From assembly GCF_021729845.1 (NCBI RefSeq), contig NZ_CP063397.1, positions 386,001 through 450,000 on the forward strand: 64,000 nt of DNA. Direction: 5' to 3'. Both the position numbers and the translations under genes were made by a program. The first letter of the stretch is position 1. Each line of letters opens with the position of its first letter. A model generated the notes under the pieces. That model saw only the letters and a program-made list of their open reading frames with translations, made no database searches and was not told where the DNA came from. Positions 7,887 through 17,421 of the stretch are shown piece after piece. Origin of the DNA: Rhizobium sp. SL42. Its GTDB lineage: Bacteria; Pseudomonadota; Alphaproteobacteria; Rhizobiales; Rhizobiaceae.

Positions 7887-8066
7887 TTCTTCCTCCCCAT
7901 GTTGTTCTGGATTGTCTGGCAACACTTGGCAGCGTGGTTCCCTCACGCTGAGCGCAGATTGGGGCCCCCGGCCTGAACCGGGACAGCCTCATATTCGGAT
8001 GAAGATACGTGAAGCCATTGCCGGCTTCTCCATGCCTACACTCGCCATTCCTTCACGCCCAAGGCG

Positions 8067-9248
8067 TCAGAAAGCTTCGAGGCACATGGCGACACCCATG
8101 CCGCCGCCGATGCAGAGGGTTGCAAGACCCTTCTTGGCGCCGCGGCGCTTCATCTCGAACAAAAGCGTGTTGAGGATGCGTGCACCCGACGCGCCAACCG
8201 GATGGCCGATCGCGATCGCACCGCCGTTGACGTTGACGATCGACGTGTCCCAGCCGAGATCCTTGTTAACCGCGCAGGCCTGCGCGGCAAAGGCCTCATT
8301 GGCTTCGATGAGATCGAGATCGGTGACTTTCCAGCCGGCACGCTCCAGCGCCTTGCGCGACGCAGGGATAGGGCCCGTGCCCATGATCCGCGGATCGACC
8401 CCGGCCGTGGCCCAGGACACGATCCTTGCGAGCGGTGCAATCCCGCGGCGCGATGCCTCCGCCTCCGTCATCAGCAAAGCGGCGGCTGCGCCATCATTGA
8501 GGCCGGAAGCGTTGCCGGCCGTCACGGTGCCTTCCTTGTCGAAGGCGGGTTTCAGCTTGGTCATGCTTTCCATCGTCGCGCCAATACGGATGTATTCGTC
8601 GGCGTCGACGGTCACGTCGCCCTTGCGCCCAGGTACGACCACAGGCACGATTTCATCCTTGAACCGGCCGGCGACCTGGGCCGCCTCGGCCTTGTTCTGA
8701 GAGCCAAGCGCAAATGCATCCTGCTCGTCGCGCGAAAGCTGCCACTGGCGGGCAACATTCTCGGCGGTGGTGCCCATGTGATAACCGTAGAACGCGTCGG
8801 TCAGGCCGTCCTTGATCATGGTATCGACCATCTTCAGGTCGCCCATCTTGGTACCGCCGCGCAGATGCGCGCAATGCGGTGCCATCGACATCGATTCCTG
8901 GCCACCGGCAATGATGATCTTGGCATCACCGGTTGCAATCTGCTGCATGCCTAGCGCCACGGCGCGGAGACCCGAACCGCAAAGCTGGTTCAGCCCCCAG
9001 GCCGTTGCTTCCTGGGGAATGCCCGCCTTCATGGCCGCCTGGCGGGCCGGATTCTGCCCCTGGCCGGCGGTCAGGATCTGGCCGAGAATGACTTCATCGA
9101 CTTCCGCCGCCTCGACACCGGCACGCTCAAGCACGCCCTTGATGGCGACCGCGCCCAGATCATGGGCTGAAACGGTGGCAAAAGCACCGTTGAAGGAACC
9201 GACCGCAGTTCTGGCCGCGCTGGCGATCACGATGGATGGGCTGCTCAT
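8067..9248 (-). CDS. phbA: Acetyl-CoA acetyltransferase (beta-ketothiolase)
   Basis: A 393-residue biosynthetic thiolase that condenses two acetyl-CoA into acetoacetyl-CoA, the first step of PHB synthesis. Catalytic residues are visible: Cys90 in LNQLCGSG, His349 in [10 protein letters not shown] and Cys379 in LCIGGGMG. The ATG at 9248 has a GGAGG site eight bases upstream; the open frame continues to 9302 without support. It is the first gene of the phbA-phbB pair and is divergent from phaR across a 227-base regulatory region. Confidence 0.96.
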   Translation of the reverse strand: MSSPSIVIASAARTAVGSFNGAFATVSAHDLGAVAIKGVLERAGVEAAEVDEVILGQILTAGQGQNPARQAAMKAGIPQEATAWGLNQLCGSGLRAVALGMQQIATGDAKIIIAGGQESMSMAPHCAHLRGGTKMGDLKMVDTMIKDGLTDAFYGYHMGTTAENVARQWQLSRDEQDAFALGSQNKAEAAQVAGRFKDEIVPVVVPGRKGDVTVDADEYIRIGATMESMTKLKPAFDKEGTVTAGNASGLNDGAAAALLMTEAEASRRGIAPLARIVSWATAGVDPRIMGTGPIPASRKALERAGWKVTDLDLIEANEAFAAQACAVNKDLGWDTSIVNVNGGAIAIGHPVGASGARILNTLLFEMKRRGAKKGLATLCIGGGMGVAMCLEAF

Positions 9249-9376
9249 GGGACGTATCCTCCAGTTTGTCGATCTTTGGCAAGAACCTGACAAAGGTTTC
9301 ATCCGGTGTCAAACGGGATTGGAGTGCCGCTTTCGTTCTTTGGTTGCAACTTGCTGACATTCGTCAAATGCGCTTC

Positions 9377-9387
9377 GTGCATTGCAC
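9377..9387. promoter_or_regulatory. TGC dyad, candidate PhaR operator
   Basis: GTGCATTGCAC is an 11-base dyad with a single central unpaired base, halfway between divergent phbA and phaR. More TGC triplets surround it (TTGCAACTTGCTGAC before, AATGCGC just before). PhaR-type repressors are reported to bind TGC-rich DNA and to be released by PHB, so this is a reasonable autoregulatory site. Assignment is by position and composition only. Confidence 0.45.
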
Positions 9388-9475
9388 AAAGAGATTGTCA
9401 CCAGCCTTCTTTTGCGCTTACATTCTCGACGGGAAGAGCAAAAATTAACCAAAAACGACGGGTTAGGAGACAGAC

Positions 9476-10054
9476 ATGGCCAAAGCCGATGGCGATATCG
9501 TGATCAAGAAATACGCCAATCGACGCCTCTACAACACCGGCACGAGCACCTATGTGACACTTGAGGACCTGGCCAAGATGGTCAAGAAGGGCGAGGATTT
9601 CGTCGTGCAGGATGCCAAGTCCGGCGATGACATCACCCACTCTGTCCTGACCCAGATCATTTTCGAGCAGGAATCCAAGACCGGCAATACGCTTCTGCCA
9701 ATCTCCTTCTTGCGCCAGCTGATCAGCTACTATGGCGATCAGATGCAGATGGTCGTCCCGAGCTTCCTCGAGCATTCGATGACCGCCTTCACAGAGCAGC
9801 AGACGCAGATGCGCGAACAGATGACACGCGCTTTCGGCGACCATCCGATGTCGAAGAACCTGCAGATGCCGATCCAGCTGATGGAAGAACAGGTCAAGCG
9901 CAACACCGAGATGTTCCAGCAGGCGATGCAGATGTTTTCGCCCTTTGTCGCCGGTCAGCAGCCAGCGAAGGAAACGCGCAAGGCTGAGGCCAAGGATATC
10001 GATGAGCTCAAGGAACAGCTCCGATCCCTTCAAAACAAGCTCGATAGTCTCTGA
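9476..10054 (+). CDS. phaR: Polyhydroxyalkanoate synthesis repressor PhaR
   Basis: A 192-residue PhaR/AniA-type regulator. Residues about 8-70 are the family's DNA-binding domain (IKKYANRRLYNTGTSTYVTLEDL). The central part carries the PHB-accumulation regulatory repeat rich in Met and Gln, and the C-terminus is charged and probably coiled coil (DELKEQLRSLQNKL). PhaR senses nascent PHB granules and controls phasin and carbon-flow genes. In rhizobia, loss of this protein redirects carbon from PHB to exopolysaccharide. It lies divergent from phbAB and is followed by a terminator. Confidence 0.93.
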   Translation: MAKADGDIVIKKYANRRLYNTGTSTYVTLEDLAKMVKKGEDFVVQDAKSGDDITHSVLTQIIFEQESKTGNTLLPISFLRQLISYYGDQMQMVVPSFLEHSMTAFTEQQTQMREQMTRAFGDHPMSKNLQMPIQLMEEQVKRNTEMFQQAMQMFSPFVAGQQPAKETRKAEAKDIDELKEQLRSLQNKLDSL

Positions 10055-10061
10055 CCGAATA

Positions 10062-10090
10062 GGCCGCGATCATCTCGCGGCCATTTTGTT
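10062..10090 (+). terminator. Rho-independent terminator after phaR
   Basis: GGCCGCGA (10062-10069) pairs with TCGCGGCC (10075-10082) around a five-base loop and is followed by a T-rich stretch (ATTTTGTTTT). It starts eight bases after the phaR stop codon. Confidence 0.8.
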
Positions 10091-10117
10091 TTCCGCGACA
10101 GGCAACGGGTGCAAGCG

Positions 10118-10522
10118 TCAGAGCCCGATCGAAACGTCCCGTCCGGCCGCACGGTTGGATATGGCAAAGCCCGCCACCACATCGATGAAGGCGATCGTCA
10201 TCAGCATGAAGAAAATCGGGGTCGCAGCATTCCTCACCAGCAGGAATTCGACCAGGAAGACGATGAAAACAAGCATCGACAGCATGTGATTGAGCAATGA
10301 CCCGCGACCGCTGCGCGTCGCCTTCAACACTTCGATGAACAGGACGACCAGAGCGACGAGAACAAGGACATCGCCAAGGCTGAGGGTCCACAGCGCACCC
10401 GACAGCATGGCAACGGACATGACGGTATCGGAAAATGCCGCAATTCCCCCGCCCCAGAAGCCAATCATGACCAGATTGTAAAGGGCGAGCGGAACGAGCA
10501 TCAGAGGCACGGCGGCAAACAT
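10118..10522 (-). CDS. Conserved four-helix inner-membrane protein
   Basis: A 134-residue very hydrophobic protein with about four membrane segments: residues 4-30, 45-65, 78-98 and 100-122. Charged loops lie at 66-76 (KATRSGRGS) and at the C-terminus. I do not recognise a characterised family; similar small membrane proteins lie near phaR and rpmF in rhizobial genomes. No catalytic motif is visible. The ATG at 10522 lacks a strong ribosome site. It faces phaR tail to tail and stands apart from rpmF. Confidence 0.7.
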   Translation of the reverse strand: MFAAVPLMLVPLALYNLVMIGFWGGGIAAFSDTVMSVAMLSGALWTLSLGDVLVLVALVVLFIEVLKATRSGRGSLLNHMLSMLVFIVFLVEFLLVRNAATPIFFMLMTIAFIDVVAGFAISNRAAGRDVSIGL

Positions 10523-10601
10523 ATGGCGGATCCTCGTGTTGGCGCAGGATCCTTGCCGGATGTCGAGCGGATCTGCCGCAGGCTATATCGGTGCGTTCGA
10601 C

Positions 10602-10634
10602 AAAAAAGCAAAGGCCGGCGAAAGGCCGGCCTTT
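10602..10634 (-). terminator. Rho-independent terminator after rpmF
   Basis: A 10-bp inverted repeat (10610-10619 with 10625-10634, GAAAG loop) is followed on the minus strand by six T residues opposite the A run at 10602-10607. It comes about 27 bases after the rpmF stop codon. Confidence 0.85.
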
Positions 10635-10660
10635 TAAAAATGCTCACGCAAATCCGAAGA

Positions 10661-10846
10661 TTATGCGCTTTCCTTCGGCGTCAGGACCTGGCGGCCGCGA
10701 TACATACCGGTCTTCAGATCGATATGATGTGGACGGCGCAGTTCGCCAGAGTTCTTGTCCTCGACATAGGTCGGGGCCTTCAAACCGTCTGCAGAGCGGC
10801 GCATACCGCGCTTGGACGGGCTTGTTTTTCTTTTAGGTACAGCCAT
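10661..10846 (-). CDS. rpmF: 50S ribosomal protein L32
   Basis: A 61-residue basic protein starting [20 protein letters not shown], the signature of bacterial L32. It has the alphaproteobacterial form without the four zinc-binding cysteines. The ATG at 10846 has a GGAG site upstream; the longer open frame (to 10942) has no support. Flanked by its own terminator, it appears to be a single-gene unit. In many other bacteria rpmF is linked to plsX; that is not the case here. Confidence 0.96.
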   Translation of the reverse strand: MAVPKRKTSPSKRGMRRSADGLKAPTYVEDKNSGELRRPHHIDLKTGMYRGRQVLTPKESA

Positions 10847-11002
10847 TTCACTTACTCCACGTGACGGACAAAACAGGTTTAGCGGCCCAGATGAGGCCGA
10901 ACAGCACCTGTCTCGATCTCGGAATTTGGCGGGCTTATACATGCCATCCGGGGCTTTGACCAGACCCCGAGATACTTTTTTCGAATCTAGCGATCAACCG
11001 TC

Positions 11003-11650
11003 TCAGGCTTCGTCTTCCGGAACGATCCAGCTTTCGGCCAATGCCGCCTGTTCCCAGGCAAGCCAGGCCGGATGCGAACGCATCGCCGCCATATAGTCGA
11101 GCGTATCGCCATCGCGGACAAGATCATAGGAAGCAAAGCGATTGACCACCGGCGCAAACATCGCGTCGGCCGCGCTGAACGCCCCGAACAGGAAGGGGCC
11201 GCCCGACAGGGCGCGCATTTCGCGCCAGATCTGCTCGATCCGCCGCACATCGACATCCACGCCTTCGGGCAGGGCGATGGCCCGCACCGGCCGGCGCATA
11301 TTCATCGGGCAGGCGCTCCTCAGCGCCCGGAAGCCGGACAACATTTCCATCGAGATCGACCGCGCCATCGCCCGATGCCCGGCATCGGACGGCCAGAGCC
11401 CGGCCTGCGGGTAAAGCTCCGCCACATATTCGATGATCGCCAGCGATTCCCAGATCCTGAGCCCGCCATGATGCAGCACCGGCACCCGGCCCGTGGGCGA
11501 GATCTCGCGAAACTTCGGATTGGTGGCCCCCTCGCCGAACCGGACCAACTCTTCCCGGAACGGTACTCCGGCGGCGGTCATGGCGATCCACGGCCGGAAC
11601 GACCAGGACGAATAATTCTTGTTGGCGATATAGAGGATCAACTCAGACAT
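11003..11650 (-). CDS. Glutathione S-transferase family protein
   Basis: A 215-residue cytosolic GST-fold protein. The N-terminal thioredoxin-like domain (1-80) has a probable active-site serine in NKNYSSWSFRPW, the cis-proline motif GRVPVL and the glutathione-binding ESLAI. The helical C-terminal domain carries the folding motif FGAFSAADAMFAP. Substrate unknown. I chose the ATG at 11650, which gives the usual family start; an upstream ATG at 11692 adds 14 residues. It stands between rpmF and mtgA on the minus strand. Confidence 0.85.
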   Translation of the reverse strand: MSELILYIANKNYSSWSFRPWIAMTAAGVPFREELVRFGEGATNPKFREISPTGRVPVLHHGGLRIWESLAIIEYVAELYPQAGLWPSDAGHRAMARSISMEMLSGFRALRSACPMNMRRPVRAIALPEGVDVDVRRIEQIWREMRALSGGPFLFGAFSAADAMFAPVVNRFASYDLVRDGDTLDYMAAMRSHPAWLAWEQAALAESWIVPEDEA

Positions 11651-11723
11651 GGCGCGCACCCGGTTTGCATTGAACCCGAGTCTAGGAGCCATCGAGCCTC
11701 AGGACCAATGAAACTTATGAAAC

Positions 11724-12464
11724 TCAGTCATAAAGGCAGGTGATATATGCGCCCGAGCGCTTGGCGCGACGATCGATCAGGGACGCGAGCCGCTTCATGC
11801 CATTGCCGGGCTTGCTCGCCACCCGGTCCATCGGATTGGGCAATGCCACGGCGAGCAGCGACGACTGGCGCGGGCTGAGCTTGGCGGCAGAGGTCTTGAA
11901 ATGATACTGAGCCGCCGCCTCGATCCCGTAGATTCCGGGACCCCATTCGGCGATATTGAGATAGATCTCCATCATTCGCTGCTTGGGCCAGATGAAATCG
12001 GAAACCATCGCCAGCGGGATCTCCAGCACTTTCCGCACGAAGGACCGGCTGTTCCAGAGAAACAGGTTCTTTGATGTCTGCATCGGGATGGTGCTCGCGC
12101 CACGCGTCGCTTCACCGGCCAGTGCGTCGTCGACGACACCGCGCATCTGCTTCCAGTCCACCCCGCCATGGGCGCAGTACTGGCCATCTTCGGACATCAT
12201 CACCGCCCGAACCAGGTTGGGCGAAATATCCTCGAAATCCACCCAGCGGCGGTCATAGCCCTGGAAGGTCACGAGATCGGCGAGCATCAATGTCGATACC
12301 GGCCGGATGAAATCGACACGGTAGACCAGGATCAGGACATATGGCGCCACCAGAAACACGAGCAGCGCGATCAGTACCCTGCGGATCAAACGCGGTATGC
12401 GCTGCCCCTCATCCTCGGTTGCTGCAAGGCTCTCGTCCTCCACGGTCTCGGCTTCCAATGTCAA
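11724..12464 (-). CDS. mtgA: Monofunctional peptidoglycan glycosyltransferase
   Basis: A 246-residue GT51 enzyme that polymerises lipid II into glycan strands at the outer face of the inner membrane. It has a short acidic cytoplasmic tail, one membrane segment (about 28-49) and the transglycosylase domain. The catalytic Glu92 lies in [14 protein letters not shown]. Further conserved motifs are [16 protein letters not shown], a donor/acceptor-site signature, and [10 protein letters not shown]. There is no transpeptidase domain, which distinguishes it from class A PBPs. It is divergent from ispA across about 140 bases. Confidence 0.95.
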   Translation of the reverse strand: MTLEAETVEDESLAATEDEGQRIPRLIRRVLIALLVFLVAPYVLILVYRVDFIRPVSTLMLADLVTFQGYDRRWVDFEDISPNLVRAVMMSEDGQYCAHGGVDWKQMRGVVDDALAGEATRGASTIPMQTSKNLFLWNSRSFVRKVLEIPLAMVSDFIWPKQRMMEIYLNIAEWGPGIYGIEAAAQYHFKTSAAKLSPRQSSLLAVALPNPMDRVASKPGNGMKRLASLIDRRAKRSGAYITCLYD

Positions 12465-12604
12465 CGAAGGTCGGTCCAGTTGTTAGGGCTCTCGCCTGTC
12501 ATACCCATCCTGTTGACGAATGACCAGTCCGGCGACGGACCCGAGCGGCGTTCATCCCGCAGATTCCCGTTGCCAGCCACATGCCTGCATGCCAAATAGC
12601 CCGC

Positions 12605-13519
12605 ATGACCCGCCCGGACACTCCCTTCGAAACACGCCTCCTCGCCCTGGCCGAACAGGTCGAGGCGACGTTGTCGGAACTTCTCGACGCCAGAACGCGA
12701 GATGGCGAGATCGCTCGTCCCGGCCGTTTGATCGAGGCCATGCACTATGGCGTGCTGAACGGCGGCAAGCGGCTTCGACCCTTCCTGGTCATGGAAAGCG
12801 CCCGGCTGTTCGGCGGCGATGAAAAAACGGCGTTGCGCGTCGGCTGCGCGCTGGAATGTCTGCACAGCTACTCCCTCGTCCATGACGATCTTCCGGCCAT
12901 GGACGACGACGATCTGCGCCGTGGCAAGCCCACCGTGCACATCGCCTATGATTACGCGACAGCGATCCTTGCCGGCGATGGCCTGCTGACCTATGCCTTC
13001 GACATCATCGCGGCACCGGAGACGGAATTGCCCGACAGCGCCAAGATCGCACTCGTGCTGGAGCTTGCCCGCGCGGCCGGCATTGGTGGTATGGCGGGCG
13101 GCCAGGCGTTGGATCTTGACGCCGAGAAGACCCCGCCGGACGAGGCTGGCATCATCCTGCTGCAGTCGATGAAGACCGGCGCCCTGCTACGCTTTGCCTG
13201 CGAGGCAGGCGCAATCATCGCCGGCAGGCCCAACGCCGACCGCACCCGCATTCGCCGCTTTGGCGAAGTCATCGGCCGCGCCTTCCAGCTGGCCGACGAC
13301 CTCCTCGACCTGACCTCCGACGCAGCGACGCTCGGCAAGGCAGCCGGCAAGGACGCCGCCAAGGGCAAGGGCACGCTGGTTGCCCTGAAGGGCAAGGATT
13401 GGGCTGAGACAGAACTGGTGCGCCTGGTCGACGAGGCCCACGAAATTCTCGCCCCCTTCGGCAGCGCCGCCGACCCCCTGGCCGAGGCGGCCCGCTTCAT
13501 TGCACAGAGAAAGAACTGA
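12605..13519 (+). CDS. ispA: Farnesyl (polyprenyl) diphosphate synthase
   Basis: A trans-prenyltransferase of about 304 residues that condenses IPP with allylic diphosphates to give FPP for quinone, hopanoid and undecaprenyl synthesis. The first aspartate-rich motif DDLPAMDD (94-101) and the second, DDLLD, are intact, as is GGKRLRP. Two in-frame ATGs, 12581 and 12605, both lack a clear ribosome site; I took the inner one. Its stop codon is one base before the hisC start, so the two genes form an operon. With ispG downstream in the window, it contributes to the isoprenoid supply. Confidence 0.92.
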   Translation: MTRPDTPFETRLLALAEQVEATLSELLDARTRDGEIARPGRLIEAMHYGVLNGGKRLRPFLVMESARLFGGDEKTALRVGCALECLHSYSLVHDDLPAMDDDDLRRGKPTVHIAYDYATAILAGDGLLTYAFDIIAAPETELPDSAKIALVLELARAAGIGGMAGGQALDLDAEKTPPDEAGIILLQSMKTGALLRFACEAGAIIAGRPNADRTRIRRFGEVIGRAFQLADDLLDLTSDAATLGKAAGKDAAKGKGTLVALKGKDWAETELVRLVDEAHEILAPFGSAADPLAEAARFIAQRKN

Positions 13520-13520
13520 G

Positions 13521-14576
13521 ATGAGCCGTTTCTGGTCCCGCGCCGTTCATGACCTCGAGCCCTATGTGGCTGGCGAACAGCCGAAAATCCCCGGCCTGAT
13601 CAAGCTCAACACCAATGAGAACCCGTTCGGACCCTCGCCAAGCGTGATCGAGGCGATCAAGGCCGCGGCTGGCGACAATCTGCGGCTCTATCCCGATCCG
13701 AGTTCCGTGAAATTGCGCCAGTCGATTGCGGCCTATAATCGGGTTGAGATCGATCAGGTCTTCGTCGGCAACGGGTCCGACGAAGTGCTGGCCTTCACCT
13801 TCGCCGCCCTTCTCAAGCATGATCTGCCGCTGCTCTATCCCGATATCACCTACAGCTTCTACAAGACCTATGCCCGCCTCTTCGACATCACCGTCGAGGA
13901 AGTGCCTCTTGTCGAAGGCCTCGCTGTGCGGATCGAGGATTTCGATCGCCCCTGCGGTGCGGTCATCCTGGCCAATCCAAATGCGCCGACCGGCATTGCA
14001 TTGCCACTGGCAGATATCGTGCGGCTCGTGGAAAGCCATCGCGACCAGGTCGTGGTGATCGATGAGGCCTATGTCGATTTCGGCGCCGAGAGTGCAGCTA
14101 CGTTGGTCAGCAGATACGACAACCTTCTGGTCGTGCAGACCTTCTCCAAGTCTCGCTCTCTGGCCGGCCTGCGCGTCGGCTTCGCCATCGGTCAGCGCCC
14201 GCTGATCGAGGCACTGGAGCGCATGAAGGACAGCTTCAATTCCTACCCCCTCGATGCCATCGCCCAGGCAGCGGCAACGGCCGCTATCGAGGATGCGAAC
14301 TGGTTTGAGGGAACGCGCGACAAGATCGTCATCAATCGCACACATCTCGCCGCCGAGTTGGAAACGCGCGGTTTCGAGGTATTGCCGTCAAAGACCAATT
14401 TCCTCTTTGCCCGCCATCCGGCACACCATGGCATCGATCTGGCCAGGGCTCTGCGCGAACGCGCGATCCTTGTACGCCATTTCAACAAGCCCCGGATTGC
14501 TGACTTCCTGCGCATCACCATCGGCACCGAGCAGGAATGCCATCAGTTTTTGACCGCGATCGATCAAATCATCTGA
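13521..14576 (+). CDS. hisC: Histidinol-phosphate aminotransferase
   Basis: A 351-residue fold-type I PLP enzyme for the transamination of imidazole-acetol phosphate in histidine synthesis. Visible motifs: KLNTNENPFGPSP near the start, GNGSDEVL, ANPNAPTG, DEAYVDFG and the PLP-lysine motif FSKSRSLAGLRVG. The start at 13521 comes one base after the ispA stop. Members of this branch can also act on phenylalanine or tyrosine. The gene is outside a histidine operon, so a second HisC copy elsewhere in the genome is possible. Confidence 0.9.
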   Translation: MSRFWSRAVHDLEPYVAGEQPKIPGLIKLNTNENPFGPSPSVIEAIKAAAGDNLRLYPDPSSVKLRQSIAAYNRVEIDQVFVGNGSDEVLAFTFAALLKHDLPLLYPDITYSFYKTYARLFDITVEEVPLVEGLAVRIEDFDRPCGAVILANPNAPTGIALPLADIVRLVESHRDQVVVIDEAYVDFGAESAATLVSRYDNLLVVQTFSKSRSLAGLRVGFAIGQRPLIEALERMKDSFNSYPLDAIAQAAATAAIEDANWFEGTRDKIVINRTHLAAELETRGFEVLPSKTNFLFARHPAHHGIDLARALRERAILVRHFNKPRIADFLRITIGTEQECHQFLTAIDQII

Positions 14577-14639
14577 CGTGTGGCGTGTTGCGGTTCCGGC
14601 TATCGTGATGGTACCCGCCACGATACCGGAACGCTTCGG

Positions 14640-15275
14640 ATGAACGATATCCTGCAACACCTGCCGCAGATCCTCTCGGCCTATCTCGTCTACCTGGTTG
14701 CCGTCATCAGCCCCGGTCCTGCGACCATGGCGATCGCATCCGCATCCATCGGCCAGGGTCGCAGCCGCGGCATCGCCACGGCGGCCGGCATCTTTGCCGG
14801 TTCGGCAACCTGGGCGACGGCCGCGTCGCTCGGCCTTGCCGCCCTGCTCACGCACTACGCCCAGTCGCTGGTCATCCTCCGGATCGCAGGCGGGCTGTAC
14901 ATGCTCTATCTGGCATGGCGCGCCTTCCGTTCGGCAACAACCGCCGCGGAACCCGCCCAATGGACGGCTGGCAGCCGCCAGAGCCTGAAGCGCAATTTTC
15001 TCCTCGGCTATGCCGTTCACCTGACCAACCCGAAGGCGATCTTTGGCTGGCTCGCGATCATCTCGCTCGGTTTGCCACCACATGCCTCGGCATCTGCAGT
15101 CGCCCTGATCGTCGGCGGCTGCCTGGCAACGGGCTTCAGCGTCTTCATGGGCTATGCGCTGCTATTCTCCACGCCCAGGGCCCTGCAGATCTACAGGAGG
15201 GCCCGCCGCGCGATCGACGGCACGCTTGGCGTGCTCTTCGCGGCAGCCGGCACAAAGCTTCTCCTGGCCCGCTGA
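14640..15275 (+). CDS. LysE/RhtB family amino-acid exporter
   Basis: A 211-residue inner-membrane protein with six likely membrane helices. The LysE/RhtB signature is at the N-terminus (YLVAVISPGPATMAIASASIGQGRSRG), followed by AGIFAGSATWA and, in the middle, NPKAIFGWLAI. The family exports amino acids or related small metabolites by proton exchange; the substrate here is not predictable. The ATG at 14640 is chosen for its N-terminus; the frame is open to a GTG at 14580. It converges on the ompA-like gene through a shared terminator. Confidence 0.88.
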   Translation: MNDILQHLPQILSAYLVYLVAVISPGPATMAIASASIGQGRSRGIATAAGIFAGSATWATAASLGLAALLTHYAQSLVILRIAGGLYMLYLAWRAFRSATTAAEPAQWTAGSRQSLKRNFLLGYAVHLTNPKAIFGWLAIISLGLPPHASASAVALIVGGCLATGFSVFMGYALLFSTPRALQIYRRARRAIDGTLGVLFAAAGTKLLLAR

Positions 15276-15281
15276 TCAACG

Positions 15282-15310
15282 AAAAAAGGCGCCGCTTGCG
15301 GCGGCGCCCT
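15282..15310. terminator. Bidirectional terminator between lysE-like and ompA-like genes
   Basis: GGCGCCGC (15288-15295) pairs with GCGGCGCC (15301-15308) around TTGCG. The run of six A residues at 15282-15287 supplies a U tract for the minus-strand transcript of the OmpA-like gene. On the plus strand the T tract is short, so termination of the exporter gene may be less efficient. Confidence 0.75.
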
Positions 15311-15332
15311 TCGAATGGACCCGTACCCAGAT

Positions 15333-15995
15333 TTACTGGGTGATCGGGGCGATCTGCACTTCGACGCGGCGGTTGAGCGCGCGACCCTCAGGCGTGGCGT
15401 TGGTTGCCACTGGCTGCGAGGGACCGAAGCCCATCGTCGACATGCGGCGCTGGTCGACGCCACGGCTGCCGAGATAATTGGCGACCGACGCGGCACGACG
15501 TTCCGACAGGGCCTGGTTGTGCTGCAGGCTGCCGGTGGAATCGGTGTGACCGTTGACGTCGATCAGGGTCTTGCCGAACTTGTTCAACACGATCGCGACT
15601 GAATCGAGCGTCGCATAGAACGGCGGAATCACCTGATCCTGATCGGTGGCAAACGTGATGTTCGACGGCATGTTGAGGATGATGCGGTCGCCGTTACGCG
15701 TGACCGAGACGCCGGTGCCCTGGAGCTGCGCGCGCAGCTCGGATTCCTGCGTATCCATGTAGTTGCCGATAGCACCACCGGCCAGAGCACCGACACCGGC
15801 ACCGATCAGCGCGGCATTGCGGCGACCGACGGGCGAACCGCCAACGGCAAGGCCACCAAGTGCGCCGACAGCGGCACCGAGCGCAGCGCCCCCTGCGGTA
15901 TTGGAAACCTTCTGCTGGCCCGTATAAGGGTCGGTCGTCGTGCAGGCACTCAGGAAAGTCGCAGACAGCGCGACGATGGCAATCTTCTTGATCAT
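15333..15995 (-). CDS. OmpA-family glycine-zipper lipoprotein
   Basis: A 220-residue outer-membrane lipoprotein. It has a type II signal peptide with lipobox LSAC (Cys18), a glycine-zipper region (about 32-80, GGAALGAAVGALGGLAVGG) and a C-terminal OmpA-like peptidoglycan-binding domain. The latter includes DVNGHTDSTGS and NQALSERRAASVANYL. Such proteins anchor the outer membrane to the cell wall (YiaD type). The ATG at 15995 has a strong GGAGGG site. It lies 77 bases downstream of ispG, so cotranscription is possible. Confidence 0.92.
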   Translation of the reverse strand: MIKKIAIVALSATFLSACTTTDPYTGQQKVSNTAGGAALGAAVGALGGLAVGGSPVGRRNAALIGAGVGALAGGAIGNYMDTQESELRAQLQGTGVSVTRNGDRIILNMPSNITFATDQDQVIPPFYATLDSVAIVLNKFGKTLIDVNGHTDSTGSLQHNQALSERRAASVANYLGSRGVDQRRMSTMGFGPSQPVATNATPEGRALNRRVEVQIAPITQ

Positions 15996-16072
15996 GCTGG
16001 ATGTCCCTCCAAGAACAGGCTGATAATCCCTGAACAGTGAAATTGCGGCAAGATAAAGTTGCAGCCCCGCCG

Positions 16073-17323
16073 TTACTCCGCCGCCGTCTTTTGACCGTAG
16101 CGCTTCTCGATATAGTCCGCCACCAATGCTTCGAAGTCGCTGGCGATGTTCGGGCCGCGCAAGGTCATCGCCTTCTGCCCGTCGATGAAGATCGGCGCCG
16201 CCGGATTTTCCCCCGTACCGGGAAGCGAAATGCCGATATCGGCATGTTTGCTTTCCCCAGGTCCGTTGACGATGCAGCCCATCACCGCAACGTTGAGGCC
16301 CTCGACACCCGGATATTTGTCCCGCCACACCGGCATGTTCTTGCGCAGGTCGTCCTGGATCTTCTGGGCAAGCTCCTGGAACACGGTGGAGGTCGTGCGG
16401 CCGCAACCGGGACAGGCCGCAACCACGGGCACAAACTGGCGGAACCCCATGACCTGCAGCAGTTCCTGCGCCACCTGCACCTCGCGCGTGCGATCGCCGT
16501 TCGGCTCCGGCGTCAGGGAAACGCGGATCGTGTCGCCGATCCCGTGCTGTAGCACGTAGCCCATCGCCGCCGACGAGGCGACAATACCCTTGGTGCCCAT
16601 GCCGGCTTCGGTCAGGCCAAGATGAAGGGCATGGTCGGACCTGTCGGCGATCATCGAATAGACGGCGATCAGATCCTGAACCTGGCTGACCTTGGCCGAC
16701 AGGATGATGCGGTTGCGCGGCAGGCCGATATCCTCGGCAAGCTCTGCGGAAATCAGCGCCGACTGCACGATGGCTTCGCGCGTCACCTGACGCGCCGACA
16801 GCGGAAAACCTTCCGCCTGGTTCTTGTCCATCAGACTGGTCAGCAATTCCTGATCGAGCGAACCCCAGTTGACGCCGATGCGCACCGGCTTGTCGTAGCG
16901 GATCGCCATCTCGACGATATCGCCGAACTGCTTGTCCTTCTTGTCCTTGAAGCCGACATTGCCCGGGTTGATGCGGTATTTCGCCAGCGCCTCGGCGCAG
17001 GCCGGATGGTCGGCGAGCAGCCGATGGCCGATATAGTGGAAGTCGCCGATCAGCGGCACATCCATGCCGAGCCGAAGCAGGCGCTCCCGGATCTTCGGCA
17101 CCGCCGCCGCACTCTCGTCGCGATCGACGGTGATGCGCACGACTTCCGAACCCGCCTTGTAGAGGGCTGCGACCTGGGCAACGGTCGAATCCACATCGGC
17201 CGTGTCGGTATTGGTCATCGACTGCACCACGACCGGTGCACCACCCCCGATAATCACGCCACCGACATCAACGGCGACGGAAGCGCGGCGCGGCTTGGGA
17301 TCATATGCGTCTGCTGTGGACAT
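16073..17323 (-). CDS. ispG: 4-hydroxy-3-methylbut-2-enyl diphosphate synthase
   Basis: A 416-residue 4Fe-4S enzyme of the methylerythritol phosphate pathway, converting MEcPP into HMBPP. The iron-sulfur cysteines are seen in ACPGCGRTT and in GCIVNGPGE, and the TIM-barrel opening motif [15 protein letters not shown] is intact. The length suits the bacterial two-domain form. It needs ferredoxin or flavodoxin as electron donor. The ATG at 17323 is the only sensible start. Together with ispA it represents isoprenoid synthesis in this window. Confidence 0.96.
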   Translation of the reverse strand: MSTADAYDPKPRRASVAVDVGGVIIGGGAPVVVQSMTNTDTADVDSTVAQVAALYKAGSEVVRITVDRDESAAAVPKIRERLLRLGMDVPLIGDFHYIGHRLLADHPACAEALAKYRINPGNVGFKDKKDKQFGDIVEMAIRYDKPVRIGVNWGSLDQELLTSLMDKNQAEGFPLSARQVTREAIVQSALISAELAEDIGLPRNRIILSAKVSQVQDLIAVYSMIADRSDHALHLGLTEAGMGTKGIVASSAAMGYVLQHGIGDTIRVSLTPEPNGDRTREVQVAQELLQVMGFRQFVPVVAACPGCGRTTSTVFQELAQKIQDDLRKNMPVWRDKYPGVEGLNVAVMGCIVNGPGESKHADIGISLPGTGENPAAPIFIDGQKAMTLRGPNIASDFEALVADYIEKRYGQKTAAE

Positions 17324-17421
17324 GAGCGTCGTCTCTGAAAGTCTCTAGTGTGACATGGAGGTGGCCCAAAGCCCCGAAGTTGTCAACCGGATGCGCCAGT
17401 CGTCGGCAATCCATGCCAAGC

